From NCBI RefSeq assembly GCF_028372415.1, contig NC_092876.1, positions 62,024,385 through 62,088,384 on the forward strand: a stretch of DNA of 64,000 nt, in the 5' to 3' direction. The position numbers were made by a program, and so were the translations under genes. This document shows, piece after piece, positions 55,206-64,000 of the stretch; position 1 is the first letter of the stretch, and the number at the start of each line of letters is the position of its first letter. A model generated the notes under the pieces. It saw only the letters and a program-made list of their open reading frames with translations, did not search any database and was not told the origin of the DNA. This DNA is from Notamacropus eugenii (taxonomy: Eukaryota; Chordata; Mammalia; Diprotodontia; Macropodidae).

Positions 55206-55627
55206 ACCCAAACTTCCTTTCTGCCCTGTCTCCTCCTCTTTCCTCTCTCCTTTTGCCTCTACTCCCTCTTCTTTCCCTAATAAAAATCACAGGTGTTCTG
55301 GATCCAGGGCTAGGGAATAGATCTGAGCCTCCAAGCTGATCAAACAAACCCAGTTGTGTGTCCAGTCTGATAGGAGAAGTGAGAAGGCCAAGCAATTTTC
55401 CTCCCACACTAGGATTTCATCACTCTTTCTGGGTTTAGTTCATGTTTTCCCCTCCACCTGTTTTATCAAGGACCCTCTTTCCCATAGGCTGAGAGAGTGT
55501 GCCGCCCCATGACAAAATCTGATCAGTATGACACACTGCCCCTCCTTGTGCCTGAGGTTACAAGATGAAAGCTCCATAACTTAGGTTAAACACTGCCTTC
55601 TCCAAAATATTCTCTTAAAACCAGAAT
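55206..55627. other. Unique sequence with possible L2 remnant
   Basis: Partly CT-rich. No gene recognised. Confidence 0.4.
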
Positions 55628-55640
55628 AGCCCTTAGTTCT

Positions 55641-56594
55641 TTCTTTATTTTTTTTAGTATTTTATTTTTCCCACAGTTACATGTAAAAACAATTTTTAAT
55701 ATTTGTTTTTAAAACTTTGAGTTCCAAATTCTTTCCCTTCCTCCCTCCCTCCACCTCACTGAGAAGGCAAGCAATTTGATATAGGTTATACACATGTGGT
55801 CATGCAAAACATAGTATAATAGTCATGTTGTGACAGAAAACATCGACCAAAAATTCAAGAAAAATTAAGTAAAAAAAAGTATGCTTCAATTCACACTCAG
55901 ACACCATCACGTCTTTCTCTGGGGATGGATCACTTTGTCATCAAAAATCCTTCAGTGTTGTCTTGGATCATCGTATTGCTAAGAATAGCTAAGTTATTCA
56001 CAGCTCATTGTCTCATAATATTACTGCTACTTTGTATGCCGTACATTTCGCTTTGCATCAGCCCATACGAGTCTTTCCAGGTTTTTCTGAGAGCATCCTG
56101 CTCATCATTTCTTAGAGCACAATAGTATTCCATCATACTCGCATACCACAAGTTGTTGAGCTATTCTGCAATTGATGGGCATCCCCTTGATTTGTAATTC
56201 TTTGCCCCCAGAAAAGAGAGGCTATAAATATTTTCTACATATTAGTCCTTTTCCTTTTTGTTTTTTATTTCTTTGGGGATACAAATCTAGTAGCGGTATT
56301 GTTAAATCAACGTATGCATGGTTTTATAGCCCTTTGGGCATAGATCCAAATTGTTCTACAGAATGGTAGACAGTTCACAACTCCACCAACAGTGCATTAA
56401 AGTCTCATTTTTCCCACATCCCCTCCACCTTTAATCATTTACCTATTCTGTCCTATTAGTCGATCTAAAAGATATGAGTTACTACCTCAGAATTGTTTAA
56501 ATTTCTATTTCTCCAATCAATAGTAACTTATAGATAGTTTTATTTCCTCTGGAAAACTGATCATATCTTTTGATCATTTATCAGTTGGAGAATT
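55641..56594 (-). mobile_element. L1 ORF2 C-terminal part and 3' UTR, with target duplication
   Basis: Antisense L1 3' end (gtcttggatcatcgtattgc, cctttgggcatagatccaaa, caactccaccaacagtgcat). It is flanked by AGCCCTTAGTTCT (55628-55640) and AGCCCTTGGTTCT (56595-56607), a 13-bp duplication with one mismatch. Confidence 0.9.
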
Positions 56595-56639
56595 AGCCCT
56601 TGGTTCTGTAGCTAAATCCCCAGCACCTTAGAGGTTCTA

Positions 56640-56800
56640 GGAACTAAAGAGTGCTAGAGTTGGAAGAGACCTCAGGGAAGACCTACTCCAATGAAATGAC
56701 AGGATCATGGCTAGTAGCAGGGTTAATATCCCTATTTGATGAGAAAACTGAAAGAGACAGAGGGCAAGCCAGTCAAATAACTTGAAATCCCTGGAATATG
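56640..56800 (-). repeat. MIR3 fragment
   Basis: gtgctagagttggaagagac, gatgagaaaactgaaagaga. Confidence 0.7.
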
Positions 56801-56854
56801 TTGAAAGGATTCATGAATCTTGACTCCCCATTCACTATTACCAGCTCAGTATCA

Positions 56855-57085
56855 TTTTTTGTTGTTAATTCTAACAAAAATTTTTATATTGAGAAGGCAA
56901 GAAATACAATATTCATTATACATATGAAGTCTCACAAAATATATTTCCACATTAGCCTTGTTGTGAAAAAAATATGAAAAAGAAAGTTAAAAACAGTATG
57001 TTTTGATCTGTAGTCAGAGTTCATCAGATCTCCCTCTGGAGGTGGAGAGTATTTCTCATCATGAGTCCTTTAGAATTGTTGGGTG
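56855..57085 (-). repeat. L1 3' UTR fragment next to the CELA3 promoter
   Basis: Antisense L1: atatttccacattagccttg, ctctggaggtggagagtatt, catgagtcctttagaattgt. Confidence 0.8.
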
Positions 57086-57089
57086 GGTT

Positions 57090-57194
57090 GCTGTTGATCA
57101 GAGCTCAGCTCAGGATATTATGGGACTCAAAGCCAAAGTGACTTGGCCTCTGGGTGCCTGGGCGCTTTCTTTTGGGTATTCCTGGGTATTCCCC
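57090..57194. other. Unique sequence upstream of the CELA3 promoter
   Basis: A short non-repeat stretch between the last L1 remnant and the promoter E-boxes. It holds no reading frame of note and may be distal promoter. Confidence 0.4.
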
Positions 57195-57328
57195 CACCTG
57201 TTGCACCAACACCAGTCTCAGCTTCTCTGGCCTTGGCTAGCAGGTGATATTCTGGCAACATGTCCTCATCCCCACCCTGGTCTCCATTAGGCAATCCAGC
57301 AGGATACCTCACCTTCCTGCATCAGCTG
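57195..57328 (+). promoter_or_regulatory. Proximal CELA3 promoter with two E-boxes
   Basis: This unique, repeat-free stretch lies between an L1 fragment ending near 57085 and the TATA-like box. It carries CACCTG at 57195-57200, next to a TTCCC run, and CAGCTG at 57323-57328. Pancreas-specific control through bHLH factors is known for this gene family. Assignment of these particular sites is inference. Confidence 0.4.
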
Positions 57329-57341
57329 ATATGGAGAACTC

Positions 57342-57349
57342 TATTTAAG
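57342..57349 (+). promoter_or_regulatory. TATA-like box of the CELA3 promoter
   Basis: The octamer tatttaag lies 52-59 bp before the ATG, the usual place for the TATA element of acinar-cell protease genes. E-boxes lie nearby (CAGCTG at 57323-57328, CACCTG at 57195-57200). These are the kind of site bound by PTF1A-containing complexes that drive such genes, although I do not see a full bipartite PTF1 site in the known order. Start-site position (about 57370-57375) is inferred. Confidence 0.6.
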
Positions 57350-57400
57350 GCCCCTGTTTCACCCCCTTTTCCCTCACTCGTATTGAAACAGACAGACAGA

Positions 57401-57440
57401 ATGCTCAAGCTGCTGGTCACCTTTCTGCTTGTGGCCCTCG
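57401..57440 (+). CDS. CELA3B: CELA3 exon 1 coding part: start codon and signal peptide
   Basis: ATG at 57401 opens [13 protein letters not shown], a short basic n-region followed by a hydrophobic core typical of a secretory signal. The exon ends in the first base of codon 14, followed by the donor GTGAGA at 57441. The start lies about 50 bp after a TATA-like box, so the 5' UTR should be only some 20-30 nt, as is usual for pancreatic protease genes. Donor phase 1 matches the acceptor at 58640. Confidence 0.9.
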
Positions 57441-60400
57441 GTGAGACCCCTGACCCTGACTCCCTGAATCCTGTGTTTTTGCTCTAGATGGTGTCCAGTT
57501 GGGACTGAGAGGTCCTTCAGAAAGTGCCTTCCTCCCTTGGGTCTAAAAAGCAGCCAATTTCTTGCTCCTTTGGTCAGCAGGGTGCTGGATGAGAGTAGGT
57601 TAAGGGTGGACAGCAAGGAGTGATAGGGCAGCCTATCCTGTTTGAGCCAGCAGAGAGGATGATGGGTATGTCTAGTCTAAGGTTGAAGGGTGGTAGGTAT
57701 GCTCTGTCTAAGGTTAGAACAGCAGAGGAGGAAGGAGGAGGAGGAGGCCAGAATCTAGATAGTGGAAGTTAGGAGAGGGAGAGGCACACCAGTTCTGCCA
57801 TTCCCATGGAAAAATTCAAGGGCAACTGGGGAACCAGGAAGGGAGCAATACTTAATTCTGCAGGCTTATTTAAAGGTGGCAAGAAATAGAGAGCAGGGAT
57901 ATAGCAGAAGTCCTGGCTATGAGACCAGTCTTGTTTTGCAGAGTATTAGAGACTGGAGGAGGCTCAGTGGCTGCAGTGAACCAGATATCAATTGCCATGA
58001 GATCAGGATGATGGGAAGGATCAGGAGAGGGGTAAATGCCTAGGAGCTGGACTCTGGCTTCCTATTGCCTTCCACTGTATAGTCCTCTCAGTGTGTTTGC
58101 TAGTGTTTATGCTGGTCAAGAAATGTGGCATGGTTGTTGGCACTGCCCCCCTCCCAGCCCATACTACTATACTGTCAGGTCAGATTTGGTGTTGCTGTAG
58201 GGCAAGAAAGGTGGTGAGATGGTCATATTGGTGAGGATGAGGGCAGTGACAGGGAGCATCCAAGGGTGATGAAGGCACATTAATGATAATAGCTAACATT
58301 GATACAGCACCTATGACATGCCAGGAACTGTGTTAAGCATTTTATAAATAGTGTCTCATTTGGTCCTTACAACGAGTCTGGGAGGAAAGTGCTCTTTTCA
58401 CCCCTATTTTACAGATGAGGAAACTAAGGCTGGGAGAGGTTAAGTGACTTGCTCAGGTAATATTAATAATATTAGCAATGCTTCGTATGATATGTATCCC
58501 ACCTCCTCTCTCAGAGAACCCTGTGGGCAAAGAGTGGCCTTTCCTCAGTTTCCCCATCTCACAGTCCCAGTGCCCAAATTGACTCCACATTTCTGCCTAC
58601 CTCCTAGGCTGATTTCTGTGCGTTTGCTGTTCTCTCTAGCTTCAGGCTGCGGTACTCCCACGTACTCCCATGTCTCCCGTGTGGTGAATGGAGAGGACGC
58701 TGTGCCCTATAGCTGGCCCTGGCAGGTAAGGACTAATCACCCTGAGTATGGCCATGACTCTTGGCAGAAGTGACCTCAGTCAATGAAAGGAAATGTTAAA
58801 AAAAAAAAATTGTGAAGCACCCATTGGCTCAAGGCCCTCTGTGAGGTAGAGTGATGAGAATACAAAGAAAAAAATGCAAAAACAGCCCCTGCCTTCAGGG
58901 AGCTCACTTTCAACTGGGTCAGACAGAGTGGACACAGATAAGTGAATCCAAGGTAATCTGAGGAGACAGAGTCTCCCAGCTCTGAAGAGATCAGAGAAAG
59001 CTTTGGAAGGAATGAACATGTGTCTCAAGGGGAGATATGGATTTTGAAGATTGGAAAAGAGCCTTGCCATTGACTGGCATGGGAATGAACAATCATTCAT
59101 TGGCACAGAACACACCAATGGTATATCCTACCAATTGGGAGAGGAGATATTGGTATATTATAGTTCCTTTGGTATAGGCATGGGCATAATGGGGCACTTG
59201 GGGATGGTCACTGGACAATGTTATCACTTAATGTTTACTGAGATCAGGGATATGAAGACATACACAGTATAACACAGATACACACACAGTATAGTAGTGA
59301 CACATGGAGTGTGACATCATCACACACAAACATCTTCTAAATCCTTGACTCTGACACTCATAGAGTCACACTGACCGGTGCCCAGGGGGGATGGAAAGGC
59401 CTTCCTGGAGTAACTCAAAGCATACTACTCAGTTATGAGGCTTGGGGGCCTGGGACGGGGGTCAGGCTAAACTTGGGCCTCTCTTGTTACATCCCACAGA
59501 TCTCCCTGCAGTATGAGAAAGATGGAGCCTATTACCATACCTGCGGTGGCAGCCTCATTGCCCCTGACTGGGTCTTGACTGCTGCCCACTGCATTAAGTA
59601 AGATTCCTTTGGCCTCCTACCTTCCCCTGGCTCTGATGTCATCCATCCTTCATCCCTTTAAGGCTCACAAGGAAGCCTGGAAAAGTAGAAAAAGTGGAAA
59701 AGTAGAAAGCAGCTTTAAATCCTAGCTCTGGCTCTTATGAGCTGTGTGACCTTAGGCTAGTTACTTTACCTCTGGGGCCTCAGTTTCTTTATTTGTGAAA
59801 TAAGGAAGTTGAACTTGATAATCTGAAGGTAATAGCTGAACTTGATAATCATGAAGGTAATAGATCTAGAACAGAAGTGGAGAACCTGCAACCTTGAGGC
59901 CACATGTGGCCCTCTAGGTCCTCAAGTGCCACCCTTTGACTGAATCCTAACTTCACGGAACAAACCCCCTTAATAAAAGAATTTGTTCTCTACAACTTGG
60001 CCTCAGTCAAAAGGCTGCATCAAAGGCCACCTGTGGCCTCATGTACCCCTGATTTAGAAGATCATATAACCTGAAGTTTCTCATAGTCTCTGGAGCCTGG
60101 GGTGGCACCTCAGAATGGGGGAGAGGGGGATCCCTGCTAGCTGAATGGTACCTGTGATAACCTGAGACTTCCTGGTAGAGCTGACCCTTAGCTTTGTTTC
60201 TGGCTTCCCAGCACACTTCGCACATACCAAGTGGTTCTGGGAGAGTATGACAGATCCACAGAGGAAGGGGAGGAGCAAGTCATTCCTGTCAACTCGGATG
60301 GCCTTTTTGTTCATGAGAAATGGAACTCCAACTGTGTGGCCTGTGGGTAAGTGGGATAGCCCCACAGAGTGTATAAAGACCTGAATTTGAATCTCAGATG

Positions 60401-63400
60401 TTTATTAGTAAGTCATTTTTCTTTTCTCTGCCTCAGTTTCCTTATCTTTAAAATGACACTAACAGTGGTACCTACCTCACAGGGGTGAATCATAAGTAAA
60501 GCCATTTTCAAACCTGCAAATGCTATATAAATACGAGTTATCACAATGATGAAATAATTCACAAGGTTCTCCCTCCCCCCCAATTCATGCTTGGAGAGTT
60601 CAGTGCCCAAGGAAGGTACATACCTAGCAAGATCTCGGGCAGAGAGTAGATAGACACAGGCAACCCTCAGAGCTGGTACAGCCTTGGTGGATTAGGTCTC
60701 TATCTATGTCCTTAGAGGGAGCGCATTTTCCTTCCTTGGACCCAGGTTTCCAGAGTGCTCACATCTCTCTGGATGGTGCGTAAGGCCTGCACTGCCCTGT
60801 TTAAAGAATAGTCTGTTTAGGGATAGAATCCTGAGCCAGAGGAATCATAAGATCATGAGATTTTGAACTGGATAGCACTTTACATCTGAGGAGGCAAATG
60901 TGGTGTGGTGGAAAGAACACTGAATTTGGAGTAAAAGATCCTGGGTTCAAATCTTTCCTTTGCTACTTATTGTCTGTGTGTCTTTGAGAAGTCATAGCAC
61001 TTCTCTTGGCCTCAGTAAAATGTAGATGGTTTTTGAGGTCCCTTCTGGTTCTGGGCATATGACCCTAACCCAACTCTATCCTAATCTTGGGAAAATCACT
61101 TTACCTCCTGAGCCCCATGGTCCTCATGTGTAAAATGAGGGGGGTGGACTGCAGCAGGGGTTCTTAAGCTTTCTTGTGTTCTGGACCCCTTGGACAGTCT
61201 GAGGAAGCTCACAGACCCCTTCTCTGAATATTTTTAAATGCATAAGATAAAATGCATAGGATTACAGAGGAAATCAAATAACACTGAAATGCAGTTATCC
61301 AAATATCTTTTTAAAAGTTCACAGACTCCCAGGTTAAGAGCCCCTGGACCAACTGATCTCAAGTTCCTTCCACTTTTAGATTCATCAATCACCAGGCATT
61401 TCTGAAACACTGAGTATGGACCAGGCACCATGTTAGACTCTGAGGATGCAGAGACCAGGAGACAATGCCTGCCCTCAGGGAGCTTATCTGTTGTGGGGAG
61501 AGACAAGATGTACATAAATGAGCCTAGAGAAATTAACTGTAACATAAATAAATGCAAGGCAGCCTTTGGAGCAGAAGGCTCAAGCATCCAGGGAGGGCCT
61601 GGGAGGCACCTCTTGAGGAGGAGCTGGCAGGAAGGCCAAGAGGTGGAGATGAAGGGAAAGGGCATTACAGGAGTGGGCAGAGGGACAAAAAGCCCATGAT
61701 TCTAAATGACTTCACTGATCTCAGCCTCAGGCTGCCTCTCTCTAAAATGGGGGTGATAAAGGCACTAAATACATCATGGGGCTGTGAGGGAGGGACTTTA
61801 CAAACCTCAAAGGGTGATGGAAAGGGGGGTGATTTTGTGGTTGCTTGTCCTTTTTTCTCCAAGACGACCATGACATCAGGAAGGTGATGCTATGACATAC
61901 AAGTAAATTGGATCTAAGTGAGGCAGGCTGTGCAAAGTCACCAGCCTCACTTTCTCTTCTGGAACCATCTAGGTCCAGTGGCCAGGTACAGATCAGGACA
62001 ACTGGAGAAGGCCCAGGATACAGTGGGGGACCTTGGCCTTTTTAAGCTAAGGCTTTTAGCAGGTCTCAGTTTGAGTGAGGCAAAGCATATTCAGTGATTA
62101 AGGCTAGGTAAGAAATGAGGCAAAGAATGTACTCTTTAATATAGTTCCCTCACCCCCAAAATCAAACCCTCAGGGTTTCTGGTCAAAAAGAAATAATTCC
62201 TATTTACATTCACTCTGAGTTAGTTTAAAAAAACATAGCTATGAAAAAGTGAGTAGTTTGGGGGGAAATATGGGAAGAAGTCAAGAAAGACAGTGGTAAC
62301 GGAGCTGCTATATCAGGGCAGGCTGCAGGGAGGAAGTCTGAGCTGATCCTTGAAAGAGGCAGAATTGAGAGGAGGGAGAAGCTGGGAGGACAAAGGCTGG
62401 GAGGCAGGAACAAGTTCTGGGTGCTGGGGAACCCAAAAGCAGGTCTGTGCAGACTGGCTTCCTCCATAGCAGTGCCCATTGGGAGGTAATTCCCCTCCCT
62501 TATCTCCTCTCAGCTTGTCCCCCCAATCTATTTCAGGAATGACATTGCCCTGGTCAAGCTCTCTCGAAGTGCCCAGCTTAATGACAAAGTCCAGGTGGCC
62601 TGCCTCCCTCCAGCTGGTGCCATCCCACCCAATGAAGAACCCTGCTACATCAGCGGCTGGGGTCGACTCTACAGTATGGCTGGGCTCTGGGGGAGGGTAG
62701 ACATGAGGTGGGGGAGGGAAGACAGGGGACCTGGGTGGGAGGAGGGCCCAGCAAAGCTGCCAAGAGGCAGGGGAGAGCTGCACTGGGGTAGAGGGGCGAA
62801 TCACAATAATATTAACAATAATAATAATATTGAACATTGATATAGCACTCTATAGCAAAGTTTTTTACGTATCATATGATCTTAGCAACAACCCTGGGAA
62901 GTAGATACTATTATTTATCCCCATTTTGCAGATGAGGAAACTGAGGTAGAGTATCTAAAGGACTATCACAGGGTAAAGGAATTTGATTTATAAGATCATC
63001 ACTTTAGAGTCAGAAAGGGTCTCAGAGGCCAATCCGCCTCATTTTACCAGGGAAGAAATTGAGGCACACGGAGAGATTAATTGATTTTCCCAGGGTCATA
63101 CAGCTAATAAGTTTCTGAGGCAAGATTTGAACCTTGGTGTCCCTGGTCCATTCTCTAAAGACACGAACTATTAGACTTGAGAGCAGAAGTTCATATTTGA
63201 GTTACTCCCCCAGTCTTGACTTTTGAGCTCTCAAACTCTCAGTTTTGGGGGTTGGTCTGGGTTGGAATCTAGGACTTCTCTGTTTTCTTTTCTTATTTCT
63301 CTGTCTTGGTCTCTCTCTCCTCTCTCCTCTCCTATCTCTGTCTCTCTTTCCTACCTCTTCCCCTCTCTTCTGTCTCTGTCTCTTCTTCTGTCCTGTCTCT

Positions 63401-63664
63401 ATCTTCCTCTTTTCCTCCTCTTCTTTCTCTGTCTCTCTTTTCTGTCTCTGTCTCTCTCTGTCTCTCTGATTCCCCCAGACACACCTAACCACCTTTCTCT
63501 CCCACCCCCACCCCCCTACAGCTGGTGGACCCCTTCCTGATAAACTTCAGCAGGCTTTGCTCCCCGTGGTAGACTATGCACACTGTAGTAAGTGGGATTG
63601 GTGGGGCTTCACCGTGAAAACCACCATGGTGTGCGCTGGAGGGGATATTCAATCCGGCTGCAAT
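57401..63664 (+). CDS. CELA3B: Chymotrypsin-like elastase family member 3 (CELA3A/3B type), 5' six exons of a spliced gene, partial
   Basis: Secreted pancreatic serine endopeptidase zymogen (peptidase S1, elastase 3/protease E), made in acinar cells and acting in the gut lumen on food protein. Six coding exons (57401-57440, 58640-58725, 59500-59597, 60212-60346, 62537-62673, 63522-63664) all have GT-AG borders and join in phase to give 213 residues. These include a signal peptide (about 1-15), a short propeptide with Cys17, an activation site Arg27-Val28 ([12 protein letters not shown]), catalytic His72 in TAAHC and catalytic Asp122 in NDIAL. The frame ends at SGCN, just where GDSGG with the catalytic serine should start the next exon, beyond the window. 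The translation follows human CELA3 closely as I recall it (for example [30 protein letters not shown]). No frame break is seen, so the gene looks functional. Mammals carry CELA3A and CELA3B paralogues, so the exact symbol is uncertain. Confidence 0.95.
57441..58279. other. CELA3 intron 1, first part, no recognised repeat
   Basis: A purine-rich patch near 57725-57780. Frames here are not coding. Confidence 0.6.
58280..58480 (-). repeat. MIR SINE in CELA3 intron 1
   Basis: tgataatagctaacattgat, ctatgacatgccaggaactg, ttttacagatgaggaaacta, gtgacttgctcagg. Confidence 0.85.
58640..58725 (+). CDS. CELA3B: CELA3 exon 2: propeptide and activation site
   Basis: Follows the acceptor tctctctag and ends before the donor GTAAGG. 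It encodes [14 protein letters not shown] followed by [15 protein letters not shown]. Trypsin-type activation is expected between Arg27 and Val28. Cys17 of the propeptide should pair with a catalytic-domain cysteine, as in chymotrypsin-like zymogens. The open frame that surrounds this exon in the genomic sequence (from 58444) is not coding outside the splice sites. Confidence 0.95.
58800..58920 (-). repeat. L2 fragment in CELA3 intron 2
   Basis: gtgaagcacccattggctca, gcccctgccttcagggagct. Confidence 0.6.
59500..59597 (+). CDS. CELA3B: CELA3 exon 3: catalytic histidine
   Basis: Acceptor atcccacag, donor GTAAGA at 59598. Encodes [19 protein letters not shown] and then [13 protein letters not shown]. 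His72 of the TAAHC motif is the first member of the catalytic triad, and Cys57 and Cys73 form the usual disulfide around it. The exon leaves two bases of codon 75, completed by exon 4. Confidence 0.95.
59690..59830 (+). repeat. MIR SINE in CELA3 intron 3
   Basis: atgagctgtgtgaccttagg, ggcctcagtttctttatttg. Confidence 0.8.
59872..60051. mobile_element. hAT-type palindromic MITE in CELA3 intron 3
   Basis: 180 bp, palindromic. The left end is cagaagtggagaacctgcaa, the right end acctgtggcctcatgtaccc followed by ctg. The 8-bp flanks ATCTAGAA (59864-59871) and ATTTAGAA (60052-60059) differ at one base, the expected hAT target duplication. Confidence 0.85.
60212..60346 (+). CDS. CELA3B: CELA3 exon 4
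   Basis: Acceptor ggcttcccag, donor GTAAGT. Encodes [20 protein letters not shown] and on through [25 protein letters not shown]. The [10 protein letters not shown] stretch is near-identical to human CELA3 from memory. As I recall, human CELA3B has an N-glycosylation sequon (NRS) where this protein reads WNSNC. No N-x-S/T sequon is present there, so that glycan is probably absent. Confidence 0.95.
60360..60535 (+). repeat. MIR SINE in CELA3 intron 4
   Basis: gcctcagtttccttatcttt, gtacctacctcacaggggtg. Confidence 0.75.
60890..61150 (+). repeat. MIR SINEs in CELA3 intron 4
   Basis: atgtggtgtggtggaaagaa, ggagtaaaagatcctgggtt; a second partial MIR 3' end follows near 61090. Confidence 0.75.
61155..61346. 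mobile_element. hAT-like MITE in CELA3 intron 4
   Basis: Terminal inverted repeats CAGGGGTTCTTAA and TTAAGAGCCCCTG match at 12 of 13 positions. The interior (gtctgaggaagctcacagac, aaatgcataagataaaatgc) matches the split copy at 42858-43608. Confidence 0.75.
61385..61560 (-). repeat. L2 3' end, antisense, in CELA3 intron 4
   Basis: ctgaaacactgagtatggac, caggcaccatgttagactct, gcctgccctcagggagctta. Confidence 0.7.
61842..62240 (+). repeat. Marsupial interspersed repeat in CELA3 intron 4
   Basis: gaccatgacatcaggaaggt, gcaaagtcaccagcctcact, caactggagaaggcccagga, gggaccttggcctttttaag, ttcagtgattaaggctaggt. Same family as 22613-22800. Class uncertain. Confidence 0.65.
62537..62673 (+). CDS. CELA3B: CELA3 exon 5: catalytic aspartate
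   Basis: Acceptor ctatttcag, donor GTATGG at 62674. Encodes [20 protein letters not shown] and on to [10 protein letters not shown]. Asp122 in NDIAL is the second triad residue, and GWG is the conserved loop near the substrate pocket. The exon leaves one base of Thr166 for exon 6. It follows a 2.2-kb intron filled with MIR, MITE and L2 pieces. Confidence 0.95.
62805..62960 (-). repeat. MIR SINE in CELA3 intron 5
   Basis: gaacattgatatagcactct, ttttgcagatgaggaaactg. Confidence 0.8.
62990..63180 (-). repeat. MIR3 SINE in CELA3 intron 5
   Basis: tagagtcagaaagggtctca, cccagggtcatacagctaat, gaggcaagatttgaaccttg. Confidence 0.8.
63290..63475. repeat. Long pyrimidine tract before CELA3 exon 6
   Basis: About 185 bases of nearly only C and T (ctctgt/ctcttc units), ending 46 bp before the exon 6 acceptor. 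Frames through it are artefacts. Confidence 0.9.
63522..63664 (+). CDS. CELA3B: CELA3 exon 6, ends just before the GDSGG exon
   Basis: Acceptor cccccctacag, donor GTAAGT. Encodes [20 protein letters not shown] and on to [16 protein letters not shown]. In S1 proteases this is followed by GDSGGP, so the nucleophile serine is encoded by the next exon. No such exon is visible in the last 336 bases, which are intron. The acceptor is preceded by an unusually long pyrimidine-rich stretch (63290-63475). Confidence 0.95.
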
Positions 63665-64000
63665 GTAAGTGCTGAGCCTCTGGGGGAGGGACCCTCTTCC
63701 TGCTGGCTCTGGGTGGTACCCAAGCCCCTTGGAGAGGGAGAAGAGTGGGGAGCTTTGAATAAGAGGATAGCTCTGCTTGGAGATCCCCCCTCCTCAGTCC
63801 ACTGGACTAACCTTCCTAGAGGTCTGCCCAACCCATGGCCCCTGACTTAGGGCAGATGAAGTCACCAGTGCTGGACCTCAAATCTCATCCAGCAACATGC
63901 CTGCCCCATATCTCTACCATGTTCCCTTGACACATGAAGAGAAGGATCCACCCCAGGCTGGGATGAGGGAGGTGACAGTTCCAGTTGCTTTCTGTCTTTC

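Noticed and set aside
63202-63540. Several overlapping frames of up to 105 codons
   Set aside because: Produced by the pyrimidine tract in CELA3 intron 5.
63665-64000. Search for the GDSGG exon of the elastase
   Set aside because: No frame encodes GDSGGP before the window end, so the exon must lie beyond it.
1-64000. CRISPR arrays, operons, phage or bacterial insertion sequences
   Set aside because: None seen. The sequence is vertebrate with spliced genes, SINEs and LINEs.

Overview
The window is mammalian nuclear DNA, most likely from a marsupial. It is about 64 kb, mostly non-coding and packed with interspersed repeats. The marsupial assignment rests on many tRNA-derived SINEs of the Mar-1 type. 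These begin with a gggcagctaggtggc-like head and end with an RTE-like tail in the style of gacacgactga. It also rests on a recurrent marsupial-type L1 3' end, an RTE fragment, abundant old L2 and MIR/Ther-1 elements and palindromic hAT MITEs. Nothing bacterial is present (no operons, no CRISPR array, no insertion sequences). I cannot choose the species from sequence alone.

Two host genes can be supported. At the right end (57.4-64 kb, + strand) lie the promoter and first six coding exons of a chymotrypsin-like elastase family 3 gene (CELA3A/CELA3B type). It encodes a secreted pancreatic serine protease zymogen. All splice junctions are in phase and the reading frame is open through 213 codons. 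The exons with the catalytic serine and the C terminus lie past the window edge. At the left end (2.9-3.65 kb, - strand) is an intact 240-codon single-exon reading frame with a close poly(A) signal. It encodes a Ser/Asn/Pro-rich protein with a duplicated CxGRPxCxxC motif that I do not recognise. It is the best candidate here for an undescribed gene.

The intervening ~53 kb is intergenic. Region 4-24 kb is dominated by MIR and L2, including a long antisense L2 at 13.2-15.3 kb that still shows a reverse-transcriptase YVDD motif, and nested SINE-in-SINE-in-L2 structures. Region 24-32 kb holds L1 3' ends, L2 fragments, an RTE fragment inside an L2, and some unique sequence. Region 32.1-39.8 kb is a decayed endogenous retrovirus (+), and 43.7-47.7 kb a second one (-) with a recognisable LTR pair. 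Between them lie an L1, a Mar-1 SINE and a MITE split by L1s. Region 48.4-54.5 kb is a composite L1 array with a shared target-site duplication, consisting of two L1 subfamilies in opposite orientations. Region 54.5-57.1 kb is more L1 and SINE sequence, reaching to within about 260 bp of the elastase transcription start.

Order and content resemble the interval upstream of CELA3B in other mammals (between HSPG2 and CELA3B in human), but no HSPG2 exon is visible, so this synteny is inference.
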